Source: Bradyrhizobium guangdongense (GTDB taxonomy: Bacteria > Pseudomonadota > Alphaproteobacteria > Rhizobiales > Xanthobacteraceae). Taken from it: DNA of 64,000 nt. Location of the stretch: the NCBI RefSeq assembly GCF_004114975.1, contig NZ_CP030051.1, forward strand, positions 5,146,001 through 5,210,000, read 5' to 3'. Each line of letters opens with the position of its first letter. Within the stretch, counting starts at the first letter, position 1. Positions 17,291-26,825 of the stretch are shown here, in pieces. A program made the position numbers and the translations under genes. Under the pieces are notes generated by a model that was given only the letters and a program-made list of their open reading frames with translations, had not been told where the DNA came from and did no database searches.

Positions 17291-18235
17291 CTACCAGCTC
17301 CAGCCGATCTCGTGGCTCCAGGGCGGATCGGCACCCGCGCGGGTGCAGGTCAGGCCGGCACAATTAGCGGCAAAGGACAGCGCGCGGCGGAGCTCCTCAG
17401 TACTGATGTCCTTCAGATGCTGCCGGGCAAGACGGCCCTGCTTGTGCAGGGCGAACAGCAGCGCGGCCTGAAAGCTGTCACCGGCGCCGATGGTGTCGGC
17501 CACTGTGACCTTCGGCGCCTCGACCGCGATCTGCCCGGCCTTCGCGTGCCAGGCGACGGCGCCATTGTTGCCGCGGGTAATGACGACGAGGCTCGGGCCG
17601 TGCCTCAGCAGTGCGTCCGCGCGCTGCTGATACGGCTCCTCGCCGAACAGATAGCCGAAGTCGACGTCCGACATCTTCATAAGATCGGCGTGGCCTGCGA
17701 ATTCGGCCATGCGCGCGAGATAGGCCGGCTTGTCCTTGACGAGGTTGGGCCGGCAGTTCGGATCGAAGGAGATCGTCGACGACGCCCTCGCCTCCGCAAT
17801 CAGGGCCCTCGTTTCGGCTGCCCCCTGGTCGTTGACCAGCGTGGTCGAGCCGACATGCACAGCTGCCACGGTATCGAAGGGAATGCTCCCGCGCCGAAAA
17901 GTCCAGTTCCGCGTCGCGGTGTCGGCGTCATAAAAGGCGTAATGCGACTCGCCGGCGACGATGCGGACGAAGGCGAGCGTGGTCTGGTGATCGCTGCGGG
18001 TGGCGAGATCAAGCGCGACGTTCGACGCAGCGGCGTGATCTGCGATCATGCGTCCGAACAGGTCGGTCGAGATGCCGCCGACGAAAGCGGTCGGCGCGCC
18101 GAGCCGCGCAATGCCGATCGCGACGTTGAGGCAGGAGCCGCCGACCGCCGGCATCACGGCTTCGCGGCCGTCGGCGCTCTTCGTCGGCACGAAATCGATC
18201 AACGCATCGCCGCAAGAAATCAGCATCTTGTTCAA
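17291..18235 (-). CDS. PfkB-family carbohydrate kinase (fructokinase-like)
   Basis: A 314-aa ribokinase/PfkB-fold sugar kinase. The first PfkB signature lies around residues 30-50 (AVGGSCLNVAIGIARLG) and the second near the C-terminus holds the catalytic Asp in DTIGAGDSFQAAL. MLISCGDALIDFVP at the N-terminus resembles bacterial fructokinases. The TTG at 18235 has GAAGGA upstream; ATG 18226 is an alternative. It is the last gene of the polyol operon, 9 bp after the FGGY kinase, and probably phosphorylates a ketohexose released by the SDR dehydrogenase. It is convergent with the LysR gene, 5 bp apart. Confidence 0.88.
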   Translation of the reverse strand: MNKMLISCGDALIDFVPTKSADGREAVMPAVGGSCLNVAIGIARLGAPTAFVGGISTDLFGRMIADHAAASNVALDLATRSDHQTTLAFVRIVAGESHYAFYDADTATRNWTFRRGSIPFDTVAAVHVGSTTLVNDQGAAETRALIAEARASSTISFDPNCRPNLVKDKPAYLARMAEFAGHADLMKMSDVDFGYLFGEEPYQQRADALLRHGPSLVVITRGNNGAVAWHAKAGQIAVEAPKVTVADTIGAGDSFQAALLFALHKQGRLARQHLKDISTEELRRALSFAANCAGLTCTRAGADPPWSHEIGWSW

Positions 18236-18244
18236 CTTATCCTT

Positions 18245-19891
18245 CTAACTCTTGGCGATGTCGCGCATCGCCGCGCGGCTGCCCCGATCCACTTCGCGCA
18301 ACAGCTTGTACACCTCACGTTTCCTGGTGTGAAACGCGGCCATGTCGGGCGTGGTCGGCTCGCTCTTGCGTCCGAGCGCCGACATGTTTGCCATGGTCTC
18401 GCCGATCGAGGCATAGGCGCCGCCGGCGACGGCACCTAGCATCGCAGCGCCTAGCAACACGGGCTCTCTGGTTTGTGGCAGCGCGACCGTCAGCCCGGTC
18501 GTGTCAGCCATGATCTGCCGCACAAGGGGGCTGCGGCTCGCGCCGCCTCCCATGATCATGATGCCGGCATGCACGCCATGCGCTGCAAAGGCCTCGATCA
18601 CCTCGGCGAGCCCGTAGGCGAGCCCGCAAAGACCTGCGACGAACAGCCGCTCCATCGAGCCGATGTCGGTGTCGAGATCGAGACCCGCGATCACCGCGCG
18701 GGTGTCAGGGTCGGCATAGGGCGAGCGATTGCCAATGAACTCAGGAAGCACGTGGACGTCGCGCGCGAGCAGCGCGGCGCGGCTGGCATCGCCGGCGCGC
18801 GCGATGATGCGGCGCTCGAGAAACTCGATGAGATCGACGCCCTCGCTGCGCGCAGCGGCGCCCGCATCGGTGTGGCCCGGATGCGACTTCAGGAGATGGT
18901 CGATCGCCGCGCCCGCGGCGGACTGGCCGCCCTCGTTGAGCCAGAAGTTCGGCACCATGCCGGAATAATAAGGTCCCCAGACGCCGGGCACGAAGCATGG
19001 CTCCTTCGTCGTCGCCATGATGCAGGCAGAAGTTCCCATGATGTAGGCGAGGCGATCGGTGACATCTGTCGTCCCGCGCGATCCGTCACGGCCGCCGATC
19101 GCACCGATGCCGCCGGCGTGGGCGTCGATCAAGGAGGCGCCGACCGGCGTACCGGCGGACAGGCCGAAATCAGCGGCGGCGGCGCGGATGAGACCGGCGC
19201 CGAGCCGCGTGCCCGGGGCAACGATTTCGGTGCCGATACGAGCATATTTTTCACTGACGAAATCAGACAGGCCGATGCGCTTGAAAAACGGCGCGCTCCA
19301 GCCACCGCCGTCATGGGCGAGATAGTTCCATTTGCAGGTGACGGTGCAGGTCGAGCGCTGCAGCGAGCCGGTGGCGCGCCAGGTCAGATAATCCGCCAGA
19401 TCGAAGAAATGCCCGGCAGCGTCGAAGTTCGCGCGCAAGTGCCGCTTCAGCCACAACAGCTTCGGCATCTCCATCTCGGGCGAGATCGAACCGCCAACAT
19501 AGCGCAGTACGTCGTCGGCGGTCTCGTTGATCAGCCGCGCTTCCGCAGTGGCACGATGATCCATCCAGACGATGACGTTGCGCTGTGCTTCGCCGGAGGT
19601 GCTGACCGTGAGCGGCTCGCCTTGCCTATCGAGGACAACCAGAGAACAGGTCGCATCGAAGCCGATGCCGGCGACCGTGTCGGGCGCAATCGCCGCTTCC
19701 GCTATCGCCGCGCGCACTGATCTGACACAGGCTTGCCAGATGTCCTCGGACGATTGTTCGACGATGTCGCCTGCCTCATGCCAGATCCGGATCGGATGCC
19801 TGGCGGTCGCAAGCAGCGTTCCCGCCTCGTCAAACACCCCTGCCCGCGTGCTCGTGGTCCCTACGTCGACGCCGATATACGCTCGCGGCAT
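18245..19891 (-). CDS. FGGY-family carbohydrate kinase (ribulokinase-like)
   Basis: A 548-aa FGGY kinase. The N-terminal ATP-domain begins YIGVDVGTTSTRAGVFDEAG; the long form, the WMDHRA motif (about 117) and the DAHAGGIGAIGG segment match the D-ribulokinase/YpCarbK-like group rather than glycerol or xylulose kinases. The GGGASRSPLVRQIMAD segment near residue 450 is the FGGY C-terminal signature. I chose ATG 19891, with GGGAG six bases upstream; GTG 19897 adds two residues. It sits between the SDR dehydrogenase and the PfkB kinase. Two kinases in one operon suggest that both a ketopentose and a ketohexose can be phosphorylated. Confidence 0.88.
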   Translation of the reverse strand: MPRAYIGVDVGTTSTRAGVFDEAGTLLATARHPIRIWHEAGDIVEQSSEDIWQACVRSVRAAIAEAAIAPDTVAGIGFDATCSLVVLDRQGEPLTVSTSGEAQRNVIVWMDHRATAEARLINETADDVLRYVGGSISPEMEMPKLLWLKRHLRANFDAAGHFFDLADYLTWRATGSLQRSTCTVTCKWNYLAHDGGGWSAPFFKRIGLSDFVSEKYARIGTEIVAPGTRLGAGLIRAAAADFGLSAGTPVGASLIDAHAGGIGAIGGRDGSRGTTDVTDRLAYIMGTSACIMATTKEPCFVPGVWGPYYSGMVPNFWLNEGGQSAAGAAIDHLLKSHPGHTDAGAAARSEGVDLIEFLERRIIARAGDASRAALLARDVHVLPEFIGNRSPYADPDTRAVIAGLDLDTDIGSMERLFVAGLCGLAYGLAEVIEAFAAHGVHAGIMIMGGGASRSPLVRQIMADTTGLTVALPQTREPVLLGAAMLGAVAGGAYASIGETMANMSALGRKSEPTTPDMAAFHTRKREVYKLLREVDRGSRAAMRDIAKS

Positions 19892-19930
19892 TGCCACTCC
19901 CGGTCACTTCCGTCAATTTTGACGGCAAGT

Positions 19931-20704
19931 CTACCAGCAAGTGTAGCCGCCATCCACCAGCACGATGCTGCCGGTCATCAGGCTCGCAGCCTCAGAGGCC
20001 AGGAACAGGACGACCGAGGCGATTTCCTCGACCTGCCCCATCCGCGCCATCGGAGTTCCACCGATCCAGGCGTCGTACATTTTCGGGTTGCTCTTCACGA
20101 AAGCGTTGAGCGGCGTCTCGATATAGGTCGGCGCCACCGCATTGACGCGGATGCCACGCGCGCCCCATTCGGCGGCCAGCGACTTGGTCAGATGATGCAC
20201 GCCGGCCTTGGAGGCGTTGTAAAAGCACTGCTCCTGCGGCTTGTTGACGATGAAGCCCGACATCGAGCCGACATTGACGATGGCACCGCTACCAGCCTTG
20301 AGCATGTGCTTGCCGAACTCGCGGCAGCACCAGAAGGTGCCGTTGAGATTGACGTCGATGACGTTCAGCCAATGCTCGTCGGTCACGGTCTCCGCCGGCG
20401 TCTCGCTGCGGGCGATACCAGCGTTGTTGACCAGGATATCGACCTTGCCGTGACGGGCGACCAGATTGTTGGCAACCTCCGCGACGCGCTTGGTATCGGT
20501 GACGTCCATGATCGCGGTCTCGATGTCAAAACCCTTCGCCTTCATGCTGGTAGTGGCATCGCCGGCCACCTTGCTGTCGCGGTCGCCGATGATCACCTTT
20601 GCGCCGGCCTCCGCCAGAGCTTCGGCGCAGGCCAGCCCAATGCCCTGCCCGCCGCCGGTGACGAAGGCGGTCTTGCCGCTCAGCTTGAATTTTTCCAGGT
20701 ACAT
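19931..20704 (-). CDS. SDR-family dehydrogenase, probably polyol (arabinitol/sorbitol-type) dehydrogenase
   Basis: A 257-aa classical short-chain dehydrogenase: cofactor loop TGGGQGIG (16-23), NNAG (93-96), and the catalytic Ser147, Tyr162 and Lys166 (YNASK). Asp41 at the end of beta-2 favours NAD. The neighbouring SmoK-like ATPase, two kinases and a sugar-type binding protein point to oxidation of an imported sugar alcohol to a ketose. D-arabinitol, sorbitol and related polyols are all compatible; sequence alone does not decide. Expressed as part of the minus-strand operon, 20 bp after the ATPase gene. Confidence 0.88.
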   Translation of the reverse strand: MYLEKFKLSGKTAFVTGGGQGIGLACAEALAEAGAKVIIGDRDSKVAGDATTSMKAKGFDIETAIMDVTDTKRVAEVANNLVARHGKVDILVNNAGIARSETPAETVTDEHWLNVIDVNLNGTFWCCREFGKHMLKAGSGAIVNVGSMSGFIVNKPQEQCFYNASKAGVHHLTKSLAAEWGARGIRVNAVAPTYIETPLNAFVKSNPKMYDAWIGGTPMARMGQVEEIASVVLFLASEAASLMTGSIVLVDGGYTCW

Positions 20705-20724
20705 GGTCGTGCTTCCGTTTCTTA

Positions 20725-21732
<1,008 letters not shown>

Positions 21733-21747
21733 GATCCCGCAGCCCCT

Positions 21748-22578
21748 TTACTTCACCGCGCCGAAGGTAAGCCCGCGCACGAGCTGCTTCTGGCTGAACC
21801 AACCGAGGACGAGAATGGGCGCGATCGCCAGCGTCGAAGCTGCCGACAGCTTGGCCCAGAACAGCCCTTCCGGGCTCGAATAGGAGGCGATGAACGTGGT
21901 GAGCGGCGCTGCGTTCGAGGTCGACAGGTTGAGCGTCCAGAACGCCTCGTTCCAGGCCAGGATCAGATTGAGCAGCAAGGTCGACGCCAGCCCGGGGATC
22001 GCCATCGGCGTCAGCACATAGACGAGCTCGCGGCCGATCGTAGCGCCGTCCATGCGCGCGGCTTCGAGGATGTCGCGCGGGATCTCCTTGAAATAGGTGA
22101 ACAGCATCCAGATTACGATCGGCAAATTGCCGAGGCAGAGGATGAAGACGAGGCCGATACGGGAATCAAGCAGGCCGAAGCTCTTGTAGATCAGGTAGAT
22201 CGGCACCAGCACGCCGACAGGCGGCATCATCTTGGTCGAGAGCATCCAGAGCAGGATGTCCTTGGTGCGCTTGGTCGGCGAGAACGCCATGGACCAGGCC
22301 GCCGGGATCGCGATCAGGAGCGCGATCAACGTCGAACCGCCCGCGATGATGATCGAGTTCATGGCATGGAGGAAATAGTCGCTGCGCTCCTGCACCGTGG
22401 CATAGTTCTCAGTGGTCCAGTGGAAGAACAGGAAGGACGGCGGAATGGCGAAAGCCTCGAGCTCGGTCTTGAAGCTCGCCAGCACCATCCATAGGATCGG
22501 GAAGAAGATCAGGAAGCCGAAGAACCAGGCCCCGATCGTCGAGATCACCACCCGCTGCGTCGTTGACTTGCGCGCCAT
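21748..22578 (-). CDS. Sugar/polyol ABC transporter permease (SmoG/MalG type)
   Basis: A 276-aa CUT1 permease with six predicted helices. The EAA loop reads EAARMDGATIGRELVYVLTPM, and the N-terminus has the STIGAWFFGFLIFFPILWMV helix. I start it at ATG 22578; the frame is open further upstream but that part overlaps the partner permease gene. It is 4 bp downstream of that gene and pairs with it in the membrane. Confidence 0.92.
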   Translation of the reverse strand: MARKSTTQRVVISTIGAWFFGFLIFFPILWMVLASFKTELEAFAIPPSFLFFHWTTENYATVQERSDYFLHAMNSIIIAGGSTLIALLIAIPAAWSMAFSPTKRTKDILLWMLSTKMMPPVGVLVPIYLIYKSFGLLDSRIGLVFILCLGNLPIVIWMLFTYFKEIPRDILEAARMDGATIGRELVYVLTPMAIPGLASTLLLNLILAWNEAFWTLNLSTSNAAPLTTFIASYSSPEGLFWAKLSAASTLAIAPILVLGWFSQKQLVRGLTFGAVK

Positions 22579-22582
22579 GATG

Positions 22583-23455
22583 TCAGGCTTCCAGGTTGCG
22601 GCCGACGATGCGGACGAGGAAGAAAGCGACCACGTTGGCGATGACAACGGCGACGAGGCCGCCCGCCGAGGCGCTGCCGACGTCGAACTGGATCAGCGCC
22701 TGCGAATAGATCAGGAAAGCGATGTTGGTGGTTTGCAGGCCCGGCCCGCCGCCGGTGGTGACGAAGATCTCGGCGAACACCGTCAGCAGGAAGATCGTCT
22801 CAATCAGGATCACCACCGTGATCGGGCGAGCCAGATGCGGCAGCGTAATGTAGATGAAGGTCGAGACCGCGCTCGCTCCATCCATCTCGGCTGCCTCCTT
22901 CTGTTCCTCGTCGAGCGATTGCAGCGCGGTGAGCAGGATCAGCGTCGCGAACGGCAGCCATTGCCAGGCAACGATCAGGATCACCGAGAACAGCGGCACG
23001 TCGTTGAACCAGTCGACCGGCGTCAGCCCGACCAGCTTGGCGAGCCAGGCGAACAGGCCGGACACCGGGTGCATCAAGAGGTTCTTCCAGACCAGCGCGC
23101 TCACCGTCGGCATCACGAAAAACGGCGCGATCACCATCAGCCGCACGAAGTTGCGCCCTACCACGGGTTGATCCAGCAACAGCGCCAGGGGAATGCCGAG
23201 CAGGATCGTCAGCGCCAGCACCGAGCCGACCAGCACCAGCGTGTTCTGCAGCGAGGCAAGGAAAGCTGGGTCTGTCAGGAAGTAGCTGAAGTTTTCCAGC
23301 CCGACGAACGATTCCGAGCCGGGATCGAGCAGGCTGTAATGCAGCGTCGAGAAGTAGATCGTCAGTGCAAGCGGAACGATCATCCAGATGAACAGCAGGC
23401 CGACGGCCGGGGTCAGCAGCGACCGCGCAAGGAATTGCGTTTGCCGGGTTGCCAT
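22583..23455 (-). CDS. Sugar/polyol ABC transporter permease (SmoF/MalF type)
   Basis: A 290-aa CUT1 permease with the EAA loop EAAEMDGASAVSTFIYITLPHL, and membrane helices from about residue 15. ATG 23455 is preceded by GAGAGG; an upstream ATG (23491) would add 12 polar residues and lies within the hairpin that follows the binding-protein gene. Partner of the next permease and the SmoK-like ATPase. Confidence 0.92.
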   Translation of the reverse strand: MATRQTQFLARSLLTPAVGLLFIWMIVPLALTIYFSTLHYSLLDPGSESFVGLENFSYFLTDPAFLASLQNTLVLVGSVLALTILLGIPLALLLDQPVVGRNFVRLMVIAPFFVMPTVSALVWKNLLMHPVSGLFAWLAKLVGLTPVDWFNDVPLFSVILIVAWQWLPFATLILLTALQSLDEEQKEAAEMDGASAVSTFIYITLPHLARPITVVILIETIFLLTVFAEIFVTTGGGPGLQTTNIAFLIYSQALIQFDVGSASAGGLVAVVIANVVAFFLVRIVGRNLEA

Positions 23456-23483
23456 CCTCTCACTCTCCGCTTGGAGGAAGAAG

Positions 23484-23515
23484 GCGGCCATCCATCCAGA
23501 TGAAAGGATGGCCGC
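23484..23515 (-). terminator. Hairpin between the binding-protein and permease genes
   Basis: GCGGCCATCC (23484-23493) pairs with GGATGGCCGC (23506-23515), a 12-base loop. It lies 27 bp after the stop of the substrate-binding gene within the operon. Such intercistronic hairpins usually stabilise or partially terminate the upstream message, giving excess binding protein. Confidence 0.6.
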
Positions 23516-23542
23516 AAGTTTGAGCTCAGGGAGAGCTCGGGT

Positions 23543-24853
23543 TCATTTGATGTAGCCGGCGCGCTTCATCTCGCGCTCCGTGGCGGATTGTGCCGCCGCG
23601 AGCGCCGCATCGACCGTCATCGATCCCGCAAGTGCGGCGGAGAATTGCTGCCCAACCTGGGTGCCAATGCCCTGGAACTCGGGGATGGCGGCATATTGCA
23701 CGCCGACATAAGGCACCGGCTTCACCGTCGGCTTGTTCGGATCGGCGGCATCGATCGAGGCGAGAGTCATCTTGGCGAAGGGCGCGGCCTTCAGGTACTC
23801 AGGATTCGTGTAGAGCGACGTGCGCGTGCCCGGCGGCACGTTGGACCACCCCTCCTTCGAAGCGACAAGCTTGGTGTAGTCCTTGCTGGTCGCCCAGGCG
23901 ATGAACTTCTCGGCGGCTTCGGTCTTCTTCGAGCCGGCGGGGATCGCGAGATTCCAGGCCCACAGCCAGTTGGCGTTCTTGCCGAGCCCGGTGTTCGGCG
24001 CAAGCGCAAAGCCGACCTTATCGGCGACCTTGGAATCCTTCGGGTTGGTGACGAAGGACGCCGCGACTGTCGCATCGATCCACATCGCGCATTTGCCGGC
24101 ATTGAACAGCGCGAGGTTCTCGTTGAAGCCGTTCGAGCTCGCGCCCGGAGGGCCGGCCTCCTTCATCAAATTGACGTAGGTCGTGAGCGTCGTCTTCCAT
24201 TCCGGCGTGTTGAACTGCGGCTCCCACTTCTCGTCGAACCAGCGTGCGCCGTAGGAATTGGACATGGCGGTGAGGAACGCCATGTTCTCGCCCCAGCCGG
24301 CCTTGCCGCGCAGGCAGATGCCGTAGACGCCGCCGTTCTTGTCGGTCAGCTTCTTGGCAGCGTCGACAACGAAATCCCAGGTGGGCTTTTCCGGCATCTT
24401 CAAGCCAGCCTTATCGAACAGGTCGGTGCGGTACATCACCATCGAGCTCTCGCCGTAGAACGGCGCGGCGTACAGCTTGCCGTCGACGGAGACGGCATCC
24501 CTGATCTTCGGCAGGAGGTCGGCGACGTCATAGTCGGCGCCGAGATTGGCGAGCGGCACCAGCCAGCCCTTCTTGGCCCAAATCGGCACTTCATAGGTGC
24601 CGATGGTCAGCACGTCGAACTGGCCGCCCTTGGTGGCGATGTCGGTGGTGACGCGCTGGCGCAGCACGTTCTCCTCCAGCGTAACCCATTTCACGGAAAT
24701 GTCCGGGTTCGCCTTGGTGAATTCGCCGGTCAGCCCCTGCATGCGGATCATGTCGCCGTTGTTGACGGTCGCGATCGTCAGGGTCGTTTCGGCCATCGCG
24801 GGGACGGCAAGCAGTACGGACGCGCCGCAGACGGCGCCCAGAACGTGTTTCAC
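23543..24853 (-). CDS. Sugar/polyol ABC transporter substrate-binding protein (SmoE type)
   Basis: A 436-aa periplasmic binding protein of solute-binding family 1. GTG 24853 has GGGAGG six bases upstream and gives a clean signal peptide (MKHVLGAVCGASVLLAVPAM, cut after AMA). The body has VKWVTLEENVLRQRVTTDIATKGGQFDV, typical of the mannitol/sorbitol-binding SmoE branch. Gene order SBP-permease-permease-ATPase-SDR-kinase-kinase matches the smo-type polyol operons of alphaproteobacteria. It is the first transport gene, downstream of the SorC regulator. Confidence 0.92.
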   Translation of the reverse strand: MKHVLGAVCGASVLLAVPAMAETTLTIATVNNGDMIRMQGLTGEFTKANPDISVKWVTLEENVLRQRVTTDIATKGGQFDVLTIGTYEVPIWAKKGWLVPLANLGADYDVADLLPKIRDAVSVDGKLYAAPFYGESSMVMYRTDLFDKAGLKMPEKPTWDFVVDAAKKLTDKNGGVYGICLRGKAGWGENMAFLTAMSNSYGARWFDEKWEPQFNTPEWKTTLTTYVNLMKEAGPPGASSNGFNENLALFNAGKCAMWIDATVAASFVTNPKDSKVADKVGFALAPNTGLGKNANWLWAWNLAIPAGSKKTEAAEKFIAWATSKDYTKLVASKEGWSNVPPGTRTSLYTNPEYLKAAPFAKMTLASIDAADPNKPTVKPVPYVGVQYAAIPEFQGIGTQVGQQFSAALAGSMTVDAALAAAQSATEREMKRAGYIK

Positions 24854-25009
24854 GGTGACCTCCCTAGCTCGCGCTTTTGAGCATATGCCCACGCGTTGGG
24901 CGTATGTTCGGCCTGGCCACGCCAGAAGTCAAGCAGGCGCGCGGACGTTTCGGCAACTTATGAGTGCTGCGATGCGGGAGTGACGAGAGGTGCCCGTCAG
25001 GAGAAGTCA

Positions 25010-25090
25010 TCACGCCCGGGCTTGTCCCGGGCATCCACGTTCTTCGCGCCGCTGGAAAGACGTGGATGGGTCAAGCCCGGCCACGACAAT
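25010..25090. repeat. Interspersed palindromic repeat (GCCCGGGC ... ACGTGGATG type)
   Basis: Arms about 25010-25040 and 25060-25087 share GGGC, GGGACAAGCCC-like and CATCCACGT/ACGTGGATG segments in inverted order. A related copy lies at 45461-45590 in this window. It looks like an intergenic small element of Bradyrhizobium-like genomes. Confidence 0.6.
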
Positions 25091-25134
25091 GGAGAAGCGG
25101 GCCAAACGCCACGTCTCGGGAGCACGAACTTGCC

Positions 25135-26085
25135 CTACCGCTCCAGGATCGCCCTTGCGGTGGCCTCGTCGGTGATCAGGCCGTTGATCAGCCGCCCGTT
25201 CAGTGCCGCCGCGATCGCCGGCACCTTGGCTGGACCGATTGCGGCGCCGATGGTCGTGGTCTTCGCCGGCACCTCGGGCGGAATGCTGGTGAGGCGCTTG
25301 TTGGCGCCGCCCTTGAGCAGGCGCCCCTTGGAATCATAGGCCCAGCCGGTGATCTCGCCGATGGCGCCCTGGCGCATCATCTCGAACAGTTCATCGCGCG
25401 TGACGAAGCCGTCGACATGGATCTGCGCTTTCTGGTCCATCTGTCCGATGCCGACGAGGCGCAGATCGGCCTTGGCCGCCACGGCCTTGACCCTGGCGAT
25501 CGGCTCGATCCGTACCATCTTGTTGCGCTCGTCCTCCGACGACATCAAAAACGGCAGCGGCATCGGATAGTGCCGTGCGCCGGTGCGATCGGCGAGCCGG
25601 CCCACGGTGTCGTAAAAGCTCGCCGAGCCGTCGGCGGAAATGTTACCGACCAGCGAGACGATCTGATGGTTGGGGCGATCGATCGGCGTGACGCGCTCGA
25701 CCGCGGCGCGCACCGCCCGCCCAGTGCCGAGCGCGACGATCACAGGCGTTTCCGAGCGCAGCGTCGCATCGAGCAGATTGGCGCAACGCTCGGCGATGCC
25801 GGCGGTGGCCTGCGGGGCCGCAGGATCTGTAGGCACCACCTCGCAATGGCGGAGATCAAACCTCTCTCTCAGCTGCGCCGCCAGTTCCATGCAGGCGGCG
25901 ATCGGGTGCTCGAGCCGGAAAGTGATGAGACGCTCCGCAAGGCACAGCGACACCAGCCGCTGCGCCGAGGCGCGCGACACCTGGAGCATCTTGGCGATCT
26001 CGTCCTGGGTGTGGCCGGCAATAAAATAGAGCCAGCCGGCGCGGGCGGCATCGTCGAGCCTCGATTTTTCGTTCTCGACGGCCAT
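25135..26085 (-). CDS. SorC/DeoR-type sugar-binding transcriptional regulator
   Basis: A 316-aa SorC-family regulator. The N-terminal helix-turn-helix (about 15-60) contains FIAGHTQDEIAKMLQVSRAS and the effector domain (about 65-310) has VALGTGRAVRAAVE and GLITDEATARAIL, a phosphosugar-isomerase-like fold that binds sugar phosphates. It lies upstream of, and in line with, the polyol transporter, so it is very probably the operon's regulator. Ligand likely a phosphorylated intermediate made by one of the two kinases. Confidence 0.9.
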   Translation of the reverse strand: MAVENEKSRLDDAARAGWLYFIAGHTQDEIAKMLQVSRASAQRLVSLCLAERLITFRLEHPIAACMELAAQLRERFDLRHCEVVPTDPAAPQATAGIAERCANLLDATLRSETPVIVALGTGRAVRAAVERVTPIDRPNHQIVSLVGNISADGSASFYDTVGRLADRTGARHYPMPLPFLMSSEDERNKMVRIEPIARVKAVAAKADLRLVGIGQMDQKAQIHVDGFVTRDELFEMMRQGAIGEITGWAYDSKGRLLKGGANKRLTSIPPEVPAKTTTIGAAIGPAKVPAIAAALNGRLINGLITDEATARAILER

Positions 26086-26091
26086 GCCGGC

Positions 26092-26754
26092 TCACGCCTC
26101 CCAGAAATCGCTCATCCGCGCGAAGACCCGATCGGCTCCGGCGGCGGACAATATAGCGCGGCCGTCGCGGCTGAGATAATGGCCTCCGCCGACAAATCCC
26201 CAGACCATCATCCCTGCTGCCTTGGCAGCCTGCACGCCGCTGGCGCTGTCCTCGATCACCAGCGTGCGCGACGGTTGCACGTCCATCTTCTCAGCCGCGT
26301 AGAGAAAGAGATCCGGCGCCGGCTTGCCGTGCTGGACCATCTGCGCGGTGTAGAGCCGGTCGCCGAAATGCGAGGCAAGGCCGGTGACGTCGAGGGAGAG
26401 CAAGACACGGTCGAGGTCGCTCGACGATGCCACGCAGAATGGCATGGTTAACTCCGATACCACGGCAGCAACATCGGGAATTGGCCTGAGCGAGCTTGCG
26501 AACGTCGTCTGTACGCGAGCCTTCAGGCGCGGCAGAAAGCCGTCCGGCACAATCTGGCCGAGATCGCGGTAATGCTGCTCGATCGCCTTGGTGCTGCGTC
26601 CGAGGAACAGCTGAAGCGCCTGCTCCAGGCTCAGCGAGATGCCGAATTCCGTCAGCACTTCGGACAGGCAGCGACAACTGAGCAGCTCGCTGTCGACGAG
26701 CACACCGTCGCAATCGAAGATGATCAGATCGGGTTTTGGCCGGCTCAGGTCCAT
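26092..26754 (-). CDS. HAD-superfamily phosphatase (phosphosugar/beta-phosphoglucomutase-like)
   Basis: A 220-aa HAD hydrolase. Motif I FDCDGVLVDS (Asp14, Asp16), motif II around SSSD, and the motif III/IV region HGKPAPDLFLYAAEKM followed by VIEDSASGVQAA are all present, with a helical cap from about 20 to 85. The family includes sugar-phosphate phosphatases and phosphoglucomutases. It is first in the minus-strand polyol block, 6 bp before the SorC gene, so removal of phosphate from a dead-end or inducing sugar phosphate is plausible but unproved. Confidence 0.87.
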   Translation of the reverse strand: MDLSRPKPDLIIFDCDGVLVDSELLSCRCLSEVLTEFGISLSLEQALQLFLGRSTKAIEQHYRDLGQIVPDGFLPRLKARVQTTFASSLRPIPDVAAVVSELTMPFCVASSSDLDRVLLSLDVTGLASHFGDRLYTAQMVQHGKPAPDLFLYAAEKMDVQPSRTLVIEDSASGVQAAKAAGMMVWGFVGGGHYLSRDGRAILSAAGADRVFARMSDFWEA

Positions 26755-26825
26755 CCCGCCATTCGATCATATACCCAAATGCTGGGCAATAGCCCAGCAA
26801 AGAACACGACGTCGCGGCCGCCAGT